DNA of 64,000 nt from Styela clava (lineage: Eukaryota > Chordata > Ascidiacea > Stolidobranchia > Styelidae), in assembly GCF_964204865.1 (NCBI RefSeq), contig NC_135251.1, positions 16,120,001 through 16,184,000 of the forward strand, given 5' to 3'. A model generated the notes under the pieces. It saw only the letters and a list, made by a program, of their open reading frames with translations. It searched no databases and had not been told where the DNA came from. Each line of letters starts with the position of its first letter. Position 1 is the stretch's first letter. This document shows positions 21,425 to 31,661 of the stretch, piece by piece. Position numbers and translations under genes: made by a program.

Positions 21425-23312
21425 CATGGACATAAAAGAAGCTTTCAATAGCTTTCAATAGGTGGTGCTTCTTGCGCGTTTGAACGACAATTTTTCATTA
21501 GCGGTTCCAATAAGGGCTCAGATTTGTGAAAGACATTGGGATTCGAATAATACCGCGCGGGCCACTCGAAAACTTTCGGCGGGCCACATGTGGCCCGCGG
21601 GCCACGGGTTGGACGACCCTAACCTAGATGGTCAACAGCAGCAGCAACTATATCAAATTTATTCATTTTTTTTTAATTTTTCCCCGATTATTATAGGACC
21701 CTATACTTCACCTAGAACATTGCTGTTTACATATAGTAAAGCACTTTCTAGTTCAGGGGTTCTCAAACTTTTGGTGTTGCGGAGCCCTTGAAAAGTTAAA
21801 TATTATTCTAGGAGCCCCAAGATAAATGTTAAAATTGTTACTTTCAGATTAATATTCTTGGGCAAGTTAAAAGTACTTTACTTATTTAAAATGCTGAACC
21901 TTTTTTAATAGGATTAACACAAGCCATAAATGAAGCTGAATTTTATACTAAAGCTGTAAATTTGACACTCGACGAACATATTAATAAATTAGAAGTCGAA
22001 TCTTTTCTCTTTTGACATTTTTGGAAGACTTAACAGGCCGCTAATAACGTGCGCGATTTTATTTTGTTACAATCGCCGATTTTTTTCGTCAGCATGGCGT
22101 GTTTTAAACATCTTTACGCCGGTGTTTATTCTCCCTAAATCAAAAATTTCCCTCGGCATATACATGTATTGTTACACAATGACGACGTTAATTCCTTTTT
22201 TGTTCTCGTGGGAAATTATGAGTTTAATGTGAAAAACATGTTACCATATAATAGTCATCTGCGACGAAATGTTAAAAATTATAATTAATAAAGAGATAAA
22301 TCCGCAACTCAAATTTCTTGATTGAAAAACGGCATTCTAAAATATTAAAACTGAAACTTAAAATGGAAGATCACACGTTTGGCTTCAGCAGACTCACCTC
22401 AGATTGAAAACGCTTTTATAGACATTGTAAATCACAAAATTTGGTGTTATGTTAGGTTTTCGTCGTAGTAACTGCGAAATCGAAACACAGTCAATTGTGC
22501 GCGCGATGTACCTTTTTTTCTCATTCTGAAACTACCGACGAAGCCGCACGCAATCAATTGTGCGCGCGATCCACGATGTACCTTTTTTCATTCTGAAACT
22601 ACCGACGGAGCCGAATGCAATAAAATAAATTCTAATTGTTCGTATTTTGCCCAGACATTGTGATTTTTTAAACGGCGATATCCTGCTTAAAAATAATCTA
22701 AGGTGCGAAAGAACAAATCAAGTTTGTTTGCGAAAATACGACTCCACTTTATTTATTGTTGGCAGTTTATTACATATTTTATGTTATTTTAGAATAGTAT
22801 TCTTTCATTTTAGTAATCCTAATACTAATCTCGAATCAAACTTGAGTAAAGATGATCACAATTACATTATAACGAAGAGACACGTTGAATGCTCGCATCG
22901 GTCATGGATTGAATATTTCACGCAACAGAAATTTCGTTATCCGTTTTTTTAATGGCGAAGAATGTTGCGCGGAAATTTCCGATTCCAATTTTGAACCACC
23001 TCCCTCTTAAGAATCCTGGCTGCGCTCCTGCTTATAAATAATGTCATTTTTAATTCAGCCTCTTTACCATATTTCGAGGCTGTATTGTTGTCAGATTTTA
23101 TCAACGCTGTTATTGCTTCTTTCAACAGTTACAAAATTTTGAGTCAGTATTTCGAAGAGTAATCAAATAGCTCGCGGAGCCCCTGGGTTTCTCTCGCGGA
23201 GCCTTGGTGCTCCGTACGGAGCACTTTGAGAACCTATGTAATCTAGTTCATTTCGCACACTTTTCCCTCCGTGTCCCTCAAAATTCATTACTTGGAAACT
23301 TGATCGACTTTG
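21425..23312. repeat. Right arm of inverted duplication, inner part
   Basis: Reverse complement of 16,662-18,626, ending in the CTTTG target duplication of the BEL element. It includes the truncated hAT piece (21,425-21,622). Confidence 0.9.
21754..23238. mobile_element. 1.49-kb non-autonomous hAT element (right arm)
   Basis: Mirror copy of 16,737-18,296 with a single copy of the 75-bp unit. The 101-codon frame reappears at 22,647-22,952 on the plus strand with a few substitutions. Confidence 0.75.
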
Positions 23313-24163
23313 TGTAACAGCCGTTCTTTGTGACCTGGACGACACCGACTGCACACTAGATATTTATTAACAGTTCAATAACGCGGTCTTTCAAGCCCCA
23401 AGTTTGTATCCTCAATCCAGAAAATCACACAACTCGAAGTATACAGTTGACTCGGTTATCTTAATACAAACGTAAAAACAAATCAATACAAAATAATTGC
23501 AATAAATAAATAATCGCACACAATTCGGCCTTTAGAAAGCCTACTCAAATTTATGAACACAATTATCAAACATAGTTAATTATTAAGTCGAACCAAATTA
23601 CTATTAAATAACTTGCAGCCTTCACATCAGAAAGAGTTGCAAAGTATAACATACCGAATTTGTCTGCTCTTCCAGGCTTAAATTATCATAAGTTGAACAT
23701 GAAATCATTCGTCAATGAAATCCGAACAAATCAATCAAATAAACTATAACTGTAAAATCAATCACAAAAGGCCATTTAATGCTCATAAAATATCCCTAAA
23801 CTAGGCCTGTGGGCAGCCATAATCTACATTATTTAATCGTCCTACAGTCAAAACAGAAAGCCAAGGTCGCTGAACAAGTTTAACTTATTTACAAATTACA
23901 ACGAAACGAGCGCCATTCTCTGCAAAAGTAAAGCGCTATCTAAAGCAAATTACCGAAACTATCCATGTCTAAGCGAGACATGTCTGGGCAAGCAATTGCC
24001 ACGGAGACTCTCTCAATTGTTTCGTAACAAAGTGTGTGGAAGCACACTGTCAATCAAGGGAACTTACGGCGTCAACAATAACAAATAAATTACTACACAA
24101 GTTAAACGGACGCAATGTTTAAGTCAATACAAAAATCAAGTGAATGCGATTCTCGATGTAACA
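23313..24163 (-). repeat. BEL element 3' LTR
   Basis: 851 bp, from TGTAACAGCC to GATGTAACA as read on the plus strand. It differs from the other LTR at about four sites (e.g. AATCAATCAAAT versus AATCAATTAAAT). On the coding strand AATAAA lies ~50 bases before the LTR end, a possible polyadenylation signal. Confidence 0.95.
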
Positions 24164-24175
24164 TTCCCCCAGCCA
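24164..24175 (-). other. Polypurine tract
   Basis: On the coding strand GGCTGGGGGAA abuts the 3' LTR, where plus-strand DNA synthesis is primed in LTR elements. Confidence 0.7.
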
Positions 24176-24248
24176 GATGTTGGAACCCAGTGGAAACATC
24201 TTACTCACAAATTTCTTACATCGAGGATATCACACACTTGAAAACATT

Positions 24249-24484
24249 TTACTCAATAACTCTATGAATCAAGCACAACTTTGCAATTTGCCTTCTCAAT
24301 AAACCCCTGGATGTCTTCACAGTAACTTGACGCACAGCTCCAAGTTTATCAGGTGTAGTTTCCATAACACGTCCAGTCTGCCACTTCCCTCTGGGTATAG
24401 TATTGTCTACAAGTAGCACAATATCACCAACTTCCATATTACGTTCTTTAGAGGTCCATTTCTGTCGTGTCTGAAGTATTCTTT
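24249..24484 (-). pseudogene. BEL pol C-terminal tail in shifted frame
   Basis: This frame carries the usual end of BEL pol (MEVGDIVLLVDNTIPRGKWQ, then GRVME and a basic tail ending IHRVIE). It lies in a different frame from the main pol frame. The change falls near 24,484 and is consistent with a single-base deletion. It corresponds to the DUF5641-type domain that follows the integrase core in this family. Confidence 0.75.
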
Positions 24485-27400
24485 GGTCCATCTGATCCAA
24501 AACTGATCAGCTAAATACTGAATTTGTCGCCATCTTCGTCGAGTGTAACAATCCTTTTTGTCGAATATGCCAGGAGGTAAATTACTTGTAGGACTCAGTA
24601 ACAGCAAGTGATTTGGAGTGAGTGGCTCATCATCTTTCGGATCGAAACTTATTGGAGTGATGGGTCTGGAATTCAACTGTGATTCCACTTCACAAAAAAT
24701 AGTAGCCAAAGCTTCATCTGACACCAACTGATCGTGTAAGAGAGCAACCAAAATCTTTCGAACTGATCGAATTAATCTTTCGTAACATCCTCCAAAATTA
24801 GAAGCAGTAGGTGGATTGAATTGAAATTTAATATTCTCCTGACGCAAAAATTGTCCAACTTTGCTTGAATTCCAAACTTCTATTTCTTTACGTAGGATTT
24901 TATTTGCTGCAACGAAGTTACTACCGTTGTCACAGATGAACTTGAATGGTCTACTTCTACGTGCAATAAATCTTCTTAACGCATTTATGAATGAATCTGC
25001 ATCCATCGAGTATGCAACTTCCAAGTGTACGGCACGAGTTGTCATGCATGTAAATATACAGCCCCACCTCTTGACAGTATTTCGTCCTTGCTTCACAAGA
25101 AAATGTCCAAAGTAGTCCACTCCAACATACGAAAATGGTCTTTCACCTGGTGTGACTCTTTCTTTCGGAAGATCTGCCACAATCTGTTTACTCACAGGTG
25201 AACTTCTTCTTAGACAAAACATGCATTTTCCGATAACAGATTTCACCATAGCGCCTCCTTTAACAATCCAAAATCGTTGTCTCAGAGAAGTCCATGTACT
25301 CCCCATACCAGAATGATGTGTAGATACATGATGTTCTCTTATAATCATCTCAGTCACATGATGCTTATGTGGAAGTATAATCGGATGTTTAACATCAAAA
25401 TCAACCGGTGCATTTCTCAATCTCCCACCAACTCTGATGAAGCCATCTTTCATAATCGGATTGAGTTTATGCAGGAAATTTGCAATCTTCAATCTCTTCA
25501 GTACTTGTTTCCCAGATGTACTTTTATGATTGGCTTTCTGCAATGCATCAATAACTTCGCCAAATTCTTGTCTTTGTATGTATTTCAAAATGTCGTCTCC
25601 AGCAACTCGCAATTCTTCAACTTCAAGTTTCTCATTGCACTTATATTTCTTCTTCTTCTCATGAAGGTATTCTTTAAATCGAATCATCCATGCACTTGCC
25701 TTTTTCAATTTATACCATGTTGAGAAATATGAAATGAATTTATCCATTGGCTTCAAAGCAAACTCAGAAACATAATTCGCAACAACTCGTGGCTTGCATC
25801 TTACAAATTTATCAGGAAGCTCAGGTAACTGTACTGGCGGTTTAGGCCAATGTTCCTCTTGCTCTTGGAGAAATGATGGTCCTTTTAGCCATCGTCCATC
25901 CATCAATGACTGTACCGACAACCCTCTGGATGCATCATCTGCCGGATTCAAATCTGTAGGTACATATATCCACTGCAAAGCATTCGATCCCTCTTCAATC
26001 TTTGCAAGTCGATTTGCCACAAATGTTGGAAATCTTCGTGATGTATTGTTAATACTCAAAAGCACAGAAGTCGAGTCTGTCCAAAACATCGACTCTATTT
26101 CTTCGAAGTCTAATTCACGTCTCGGAAATAAATCTAATTTAACTGCAAGAGCTGCAGCAGTCAACTCCAGTCGTGGTATTGAAACAGTTTTGATGGGTGC
26201 AAGTCGAGCTTTTCCTAAAAGAAACGCAACATGAATCTTCCCATCTTCATTGATTAGTCGCAAATACGATACAGTTCCATAGGCAACTGCAGAGCCATCT
26301 GCAAAATGGTGTATTTGACGAGTCACAATATTGCCAAAACCAGAAGGCGCAAAACATCTTTGCATGAATATATTCTCAAGTCCGGGAATATCTTTGAGCC
26401 ATCTGTTCCACAATAAATTTTCACTATTCGATATTTCATCGTCCCATCCATAATTATTTCGACATAACTGCTGCATCAATATCCTTGCCTTTAGTATTAC
26501 AGGTGCCACTATTCCCATCGGGTCAAATATCGAACTGAGTACAGACAAAATCCCTCGTTTTGTTGCGGGTTTTGATTTCACATTAACATCAAATCCAAAA
26601 CAATCTTCTTGGATATTCCACTTTATTCCGAGTACTCGATCGATCTTTTCAGGTTCTAAATTTACACTTGACGCAGAGTCTGCTCTGTCTTTAGCAGGAA
26701 TCTCCGACAGAACTTCAGGATTGGAACTTTTCCACTTTGCTAGATGAAATCCTTTTTTCTCCAGCAATTTATTCGTTTCTCGAACAATATGAATTCCCTG
26801 GTTTACAGTAGATGAGCCATTCAGGTAATCATCAACATAAAAATTTCGCTCAACTCCTTTGACAACTTTTTCGTCAAATTCATCTTGGTGATCTTGAGCC
26901 GTCTTCTTCAAACTCCAATTAGCGCAAAATGGAGATGAGACGCTTCCAAATATGTGCCTGACCATAAAATATTCTGATGGATCCTGTGACAAATCACCTC
27001 CAGGCCACCACATAAATCGCAATACATTCCAATCCTTTGGGTGCACTTTCACCTGATGAAACATTGCTTCGATGTCAGCCACAATAGCTATTTCGTGTTG
27101 TCTAAAGCGGAGAAGTGTTCCAAGTAGAGAATTTGCCGAATCCGGGCCTCTCAATAGTTGGTCATTCAAGGAAGTATTCATACAACGTGATGCAGCGTCA
27201 AAAACAACGCGTACCTTGCCTGGCTTTTGTTCAGAAAACACAGGGTGATGAGGCAAGTACCAAACTGCACCTTTATTGCCAACTTTATATTCATTCGGGA
27301 TACGTTTTGCAAATCCAAGACTAATATATTTCTCCATAGTATCACAGTACTTCTTTTTCAAAACAGGATCACTTTTCAATTTTCGTTCAATGTACTTTAA

Positions 27401-27514
27401 GCGTTTCATCGCAACACTTCGATTGTCTGGCAAATCAGGACATCCTGGCTTCCATGGAAATGGTAACTGATAATGTCCGTCCACGATCTCAACTGAATCT
27501 TCCATCAATTGCAA
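24407..27514 (-). CDS. pol: BEL/Pao pol: reverse transcriptase, RNase H, integrase
   Basis: About 1,035 residues. The RT region covers residues ~60-300, with the catalytic YVDD at ~226. RNase H-like elements follow: FADGS (~404), RLELTAA (~450) and WTDS (~479), then NPADDASRG. An H2C2 zinc-binding region (HHVSTHHSG, then CMFC) lies at ~728-767. The integrase core has D in VGVDYFG (~800), D in ICDNGSNF (~862) and E in GGCYERL (~912). The frame is continuous with the protease frame upstream except for one TAG at 27,518-27,520; no new ATG is required by the family, since BEL elements normally make one polyprotein. At the far end the frame shifts and ends early with KLVILCYL. The product would copy the element's RNA and insert the DNA. 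As it stands the copy is probably inactive. Confidence 0.93.
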   Translation of the reverse strand: MQLMEDSVEIVDGHYQLPFPWKPGCPDLPDNRSVAMKRLKYIERKLKSDPVLKKKYCDTMEKYISLGFAKRIPNEYKVGNKGAVWYLPHHPVFSEQKPGKVRVVFDAASRCMNTSLNDQLLRGPDSANSLLGTLLRFRQHEIAIVADIEAMFHQVKVHPKDWNVLRFMWWPGGDLSQDPSEYFMVRHIFGSVSSPFCANWSLKKTAQDHQDEFDEKVVKGVERNFYVDDYLNGSSTVNQGIHIVRETNKLLEKKGFHLAKWKSSNPEVLSEIPAKDRADSASSVNLEPEKIDRVLGIKWNIQEDCFGFDVNVKSKPATKRGILSVLSSIFDPMGIVAPVILKARILMQQLCRNNYGWDDEISNSENLLWNRWLKDIPGLENIFMQRCFAPSGFGNIVTRQIHHFADGSAVAYGTVSYLRLINEDGKIHVAFLLGKARLAPIKTVSIPRLELTAAALAVKLDLFPRRELDFEEIESMFWTDSTSVLLSINNTSRRFPTFVANRLAKIEEGSNALQWIYVPTDLNPADDASRGLSVQSLMDGRWLKGPSFLQEQEEHWPKPPVQLPELPDKFVRCKPRVVANYVSEFALKPMDKFISYFSTWYKLKKASAWMIRFKEYLHEKKKKYKCNEKLEVEELRVAGDDILKYIQRQEFGEVIDALQKANHKSTSGKQVLKRLKIANFLHKLNPIMKDGFIRVGGRLRNAPVDFDVKHPIILPHKHHVTEMIIREHHVSTHHSGMGSTWTSLRQRFWIVKGGAMVKSVIGKCMFCLRRSSPVSKQIVADLPKERVTPGERPFSYVGVDYFGHFLVKQGRNTVKRWGCIFTCMTTRAVHLEVAYSMDADSFINALRRFIARRSRPFKFICDNGSNFVAANKILRKEIEVWNSSKVGQFLRQENIKFQFNPPTASNFGGCYERLIRSVRKILVALLHDQLVSDEALATIFCEVESQLNSRPITPISFDPKDDEPLTPNHLLLLSPTSNLPPGIFDKKDCYTRRRWRQIQYLADQFWIRWTKEYFRHDRNGPLKNVIWKLVILCYL

Positions 27515-27517
27515 TGC

Positions 27518-28375
27518 CTATTTGTCTTCCTTAGACATTGATGGAATAGGCGACAGTGAAACATCTTTAAAATCACTTTCCCACAAACATTTGATTTGCT
27601 GACTCAGCAGGTCTTCCTCTTGCACTTGAACGCAATGAATGTGAACATCACTGTTTCTCTCGTGAGATAAAGCTGGTCCAACCAATGACCATCCTAAAAT
27701 GGATTTCTTCGCCGAAGGTTCATTGTGTTTCCCTCGTTTCTCATCCATTGTCCAAAACACTTTAGGGACATTTACCCCAATCATCAACATCACATCTTTA
27801 CACGGCAGAGTAGGAATCTTCAATCCCTCCAAATGTGCATAACTTTGTACATCAAATTGTGCTTCATTAGCTTTAACAGGCAGTCTATTCACAGTTAGCA
27901 CATGAGATAAATCAACACTTTCTCTACCATCAAGTGATTTTACAGTAAAATCAACCGCATAACCATCTTGTGATGTTGGTACCGAATTCACAGTTGTCAA
28001 CGAAAACTGCGTTTTCTTGCCTCTCAAATTCAATAGATCAAGAAGTCGCTCATCGCATAAGCAAGCAGTAGAGCCTTCATCTAGAAATGCATACGTTTCT
28101 ATTTCTCTTCTGTTGGCACAGAAATTGACAGGTACAATATTCAAAAAACATTCTGCTGAGCTTTTTGAAGTCGCATATGCTTCAACTTTTGACTCATGCA
28201 TACCAGCAGCATTTTCTGTCTGGGTACATGTCTCTTGTTCTCTTCTGTGCAATAAAGTATTATGTTTCAACCTACATCCGTCAACAGTACAAGCAGGTGG
28301 TTTATGACAATTTCTCGACAGATGACCATATACAAAACAATTATCGCACAATCTTGCCTTTCTAACAATCTTCAA
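27518..28375 (-). CDS. pro: BEL/Pao nucleocapsid zinc knuckle and aspartic protease
   Basis: The frame starts with a zinc knuckle (CDNCFVYGHLSRNCH, residues ~10-24) followed by a second Cys/His group. The retroviral-type aspartic protease (DUF1758 type) follows, with active-site motif FLDEGSTACLCD at ~97. The DEGS form replaces the DSGS of other retroelements and occurs in several BEL lineages. A GWSLVGP segment leads toward RT. It is offset by one base from gag with about 24 bases of overlap and no classical slippery heptamer there. It ends in TAG, after which the same frame continues into pol. Confidence 0.88.
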   Translation of the reverse strand: MKIVRKARLCDNCFVYGHLSRNCHKPPACTVDGCRLKHNTLLHRREQETCTQTENAAGMHESKVEAYATSKSSAECFLNIVPVNFCANRREIETYAFLDEGSTACLCDERLLDLLNLRGKKTQFSLTTVNSVPTSQDGYAVDFTVKSLDGRESVDLSHVLTVNRLPVKANEAQFDVQSYAHLEGLKIPTLPCKDVMLMIGVNVPKVFWTMDEKRGKHNEPSAKKSILGWSLVGPALSHERNSDVHIHCVQVQEEDLLSQQIKCLWESDFKDVSLSPIPSMSKEDK

Positions 28376-30180
28376 GCGGTCACCGTAACACTGCTGTCAA
28401 CAGCTGAAGTCACAGCAGTAGAATGAGCGTGAATCTTTCGCCTATTCGATGATTGAAATCGTGAACGATATTGCTGTTCTTGCTCCCTTCGAGCTCTCAA
28501 GGCTTTTCCATAAGGCGTATTTGCAGCCGCAGCCTTTTTCTTCATAAATCGAACAAGATCTTTAAATCTCACTTCCCTATCTTGTCCATCTAATTCTGCC
28601 ACTGATTCTTCCCAGTTGTTCTGCAACTTGAGAGGAAGTCGTAATACGATGGACAAAATAGTATCAAAATTATCCAAATCCCCAAAATATTTCAAATGTG
28701 TCAAAGTGACTAAACATTCTTCTAATGTTTGAGAAAGACGTAACAAACCTTCGTTATCTCCAGGTTTCAACCATGGTCCTTTAGTCAACTTTTCTGAATA
28801 TTTTCTAGCCACAAGCATTGGTCGACCGTATGTCTTTCTGAGCAAATCGCATGATTCTTTATAACCTTCATCGGGTGGCAACATTGTACAGTGCATAATC
28901 AGTTCCCTCGCATCACCTTCGCAGTATTGTACCAAATATGACAACTTTGTACTTGTATCATGTACTCTTCTATCAATATTTAAGTTGAAGTTAGTGATAA
29001 ACCGGACATATTCAGTCTCTATTCCACTAAAATGCAATAATTCAGGTCGAGGTCTATCAATTCCGTCTTGCAACATAGATGCCATATTGCCCAATAAACT
29101 TTCCACATTCGGTGACGATTGATCATGTGTGTTTCTTTGTTGTGGGATGTGTGGTTCTGTGTACGGAGGTCGGTCCACTGATTCATACTGATCAGGAATA
29201 TTCACATTCACATCATCTCGCACATTATCAGTAGAAGCAGGTCTTCTAACATTTAGTACAGGATTTTCCATTCTGACTCGAGATTGTGATAACAAATCTA
29301 ATGCTGGCAATTTAGGTCTCACATCAGGAGGCTTTAACACCGACACTCCTATTTCATTCACTGGTACTTCTTGGTTTTGATTAGGTGAATGTGAACGAGA
29401 CATATTTTCATATAATGACATACCTTCGTCTCCCTGCGAAGCATTTTCCCATACATCGGCTGCTATACAGGCTGATTCATATGCATGCTGCAATTCCAAA
29501 CTCTTTGTTCCACTTTGAGCATCTTCTTCAATTTGTCTAGCTCTTATTTCAGCATCGCGCTTCAGCTTTTCAGCCTTCATTCGAGCTTCTCGCTCTTGAT
29601 GTGCAGCCTCTTGTTTAAGCTTTTGTGCTTCTTGCTCTAGCCTTTCGGCTTCAAGTTGGGCATCTAATTTCATTTTCTCCGCTGCCATTTTCGCATCGTC
29701 TTTTCGCTTTTTTGCGGCATCTTTTTCTACTTGCTGCCAAATACTAGCATGAGCAAGTTCTCTGATGGCAATGGCTTCTGTACGTTTAGTACTCGAACTT
29801 GAACTGGCACACGAACGACGGGAACTTTTCCCAGAAATTACAGAACGTGCTTCAGGGCTATGTGTCGATGATTTATGACCATCAGCGTCACTCTTTTTGA
29901 ACCAATCACGTAAGTGCACATTAAATTCTTGAAACTCGCGCAGTTCACACTGGAAAAATTCGCTGACATTTCTCCGATCTTCTTCAGAACGTAAAGTACT
30001 CACATGAATTTCATGAGCATTTGAATACTCGGTGAACCGTTTGTCAATGTCAGCACTTTTCAATTTCAACAAATCTCGATTTTTGTAGTCTGTCATAAGT
30101 CTCTCAGCATCTTGATATAATTCCTTCAGACGAGCACGTAACTCTTCTAAATTTGATTTCGAAACAGATTCTGCGTCCAT
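28372..30180 (-). CDS. gag: BEL/Pao Gag
   Basis: The first ATG of the frame is at 30,180 (MDAESVSKSNLEELRAR). The protein is about 602 residues: an N-terminal helical part (~1-100), a Ser-rich linker (SGKSSRRSCASSSSS), a long Lys/Glu/Ala coiled coil (~150-230, repeats like AEKMKLDAQLEAERLE), a polar linker, and a DUF1759 Gag domain (~375-560; LLHFSGIETEYVRFITNFNL). Gag would form the particle that packages element RNA. The frame ends in TGA at 28,372; the zinc knuckle lies in the next frame. Whether this is programmed shifting or a break cannot be told from one copy; the lack of a slippery site favours a break. Confidence 0.88.
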   Translation of the reverse strand: MDAESVSKSNLEELRARLKELYQDAERLMTDYKNRDLLKLKSADIDKRFTEYSNAHEIHVSTLRSEEDRRNVSEFFQCELREFQEFNVHLRDWFKKSDADGHKSSTHSPEARSVISGKSSRRSCASSSSSTKRTEAIAIRELAHASIWQQVEKDAAKKRKDDAKMAAEKMKLDAQLEAERLEQEAQKLKQEAAHQEREARMKAEKLKRDAEIRARQIEEDAQSGTKSLELQHAYESACIAADVWENASQGDEGMSLYENMSRSHSPNQNQEVPVNEIGVSVLKPPDVRPKLPALDLLSQSRVRMENPVLNVRRPASTDNVRDDVNVNIPDQYESVDRPPYTEPHIPQQRNTHDQSSPNVESLLGNMASMLQDGIDRPRPELLHFSGIETEYVRFITNFNLNIDRRVHDTSTKLSYLVQYCEGDARELIMHCTMLPPDEGYKESCDLLRKTYGRPMLVARKYSEKLTKGPWLKPGDNEGLLRLSQTLEECLVTLTHLKYFGDLDNFDTILSIVLRLPLKLQNNWEESVAELDGQDREVRFKDLVRFMKKKAAAANTPYGKALRARREQEQQYRSRFQSSNRRKIHAHSTAVTSAVDSSVTVTA

Positions 30181-30367
30181 AATGTACAATTACAGTGCTC
30201 ATCAAACAAGCAACCCAAAAGTTTAAATGTTCAACAGTAGGATGATTTCTTCCAATTTGACGTTATACCGAACTCCTGCCGGCATTCGACGATACTTTAT
30301 TTATGCAATATCAAACGTTATATGCATAAATTCGATAACTTTATTTGCGGAAATTCGATAACTTTAA
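30181..30367 (-). other. BEL 5' leader
   Basis: 187 bp between the 5' LTR and gag. It contains a repeated AAAGTTATCGAATTT motif. A canonical primer-binding site (TGG...) is not visible directly next to the LTR. Confidence 0.5.
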
Positions 30368-31218
30368 TGTAACAGCCGTTCTTTGTGACCTGGACGACAC
30401 CGACTGCACACTAGATATTTATTAACAGTTCAATAACGCGGTCTTTCAAGCCCCAAGTTTGTATCCTCAATCCAGAAAATCACACAACTCGAAGTATACA
30501 GTTGACTCGGTTATCTTAATACAAACGTAAAAACAAATCAATACAAAATAATTGCAATAAATAAATAATCGCACACAATTCGGCCTTTAGAAAGCCTACT
30601 CAAATTTATGAACACAATTATCAAACATAGTTAATTATTAAGTCGAACCAAATTACTATTAAATAACTTGCAGCCTTCACATCAGAAAGAGTTGCAAAGT
30701 ATAACATACCGAATTTGTCTGCTCTTCCAGGCTTAAATTATCATAAGTTGAACATGAAATCATTCGTCAATGAAATCCGAACAAATCAATTAAATAAACT
30801 ATAACTGTAAAATCAATCACAAAAGGCCATTTAATGCTCATAAAATATCCCTAAACTAGGCCTGTGGGCATCCATAATCTACATTATTTAATCGTCCTAC
30901 AGTCAAAACAGAAAGCCAAGGTCGCTGAACAAGTTTAACTTATTTACAAATTACAACGAAACGAGCGCCATTTTCTGCAAAAGTAAAGCGCTATCTAAAG
31001 CAAATTACCGAAACTATCCATGTCTAAGCGAGACATGTCTGGGCAAGCAATTGCCACGAAGACTCTCTCAATTGTTTCGTAACAAAGTGTGTGGAAGCAC
31101 ACTGTCAATCAAGGGAACTTACGGCGTCAACAATAACAAATAAATTACTACACAAGTTAAACGGACGCAATGTTTAAGTCAATACAAAAATCAAGTGAAT
31201 GCGATTCTCGATGTAACA
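30368..31218 (-). repeat. BEL element 5' LTR
   Basis: 851 bp, the same length as the 3' LTR. The LTR pair differs by about four substitutions, which suggests a recent insertion. Confidence 0.95.
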
Positions 31219-31661
31219 CTTTGTGTAAACCAATCAAATTATTTGAAATATTGAAAGTAGGCTATTCTAAACAATGTATATCGAACGAGCATTAAAATCG
31301 GTGACCCAAAAGCAATTATGTTCAATATGTTTCGGATTGTGATATAGCGAATCACTGATATTATGTAAAGCAATATTTAGCGTTTTTGTGGTATTGCGAC
31401 GAATTTTGTTATTTCTCCCGAGTTCTCGACTTTCGTTTGTTGGCTCTCAACTTATTTCCACTTCCACAATTAAGCGATCGCATCAGATTATACAAAATAT
31501 AAAAATAATGCTTCCCAGGCCTGTCGAAAGCAAAGTTACTATTCTAAAATAAACATTCTACTATAGACTACGATATATTTGTTACATTATTCTATAATAA
31601 AATGAGTAGATAAATATAAGTCCTAATAACTGTCAGATAATGTAATATTTGCGTCGTTGCA

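Larger units (their letters stand above)
23313..31218 (-). mobile_element. BEL/Pao LTR retrotransposon, full length
   Basis: This 7,906-bp element is oriented on the minus strand. It has two 851-bp LTRs differing at about four positions by eye (~0.5%), a 5-bp target duplication CTTTG (23,308-23,312; 31,219-31,223) and a polypurine tract next to the 3' LTR. It encodes gag, protease, reverse transcriptase, RNase H and integrase regions in the order typical of BEL/Pao. The coding region is broken in three places: a gag/protease frame change, an in-frame TAG before reverse transcriptase, and a one-base shift near the integrase end. No tRNA primer site beginning TGG is obvious next to the 5' LTR. 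It inserted after the arms formed. Confidence 0.95.

Noticed and set aside
25277-25723. Plus-strand frames across the BEL element (also 25,794-26,234)
   Set aside because: They are antisense shadows of the well-supported pol gene.
28372-28400. Programmed -1 frameshift between gag and protease of the BEL element
   Set aside because: The frames overlap by only ~24 bases and no slippery heptamer of the usual form is present. One copy cannot separate this from a mutation, so it is left as a probable break.
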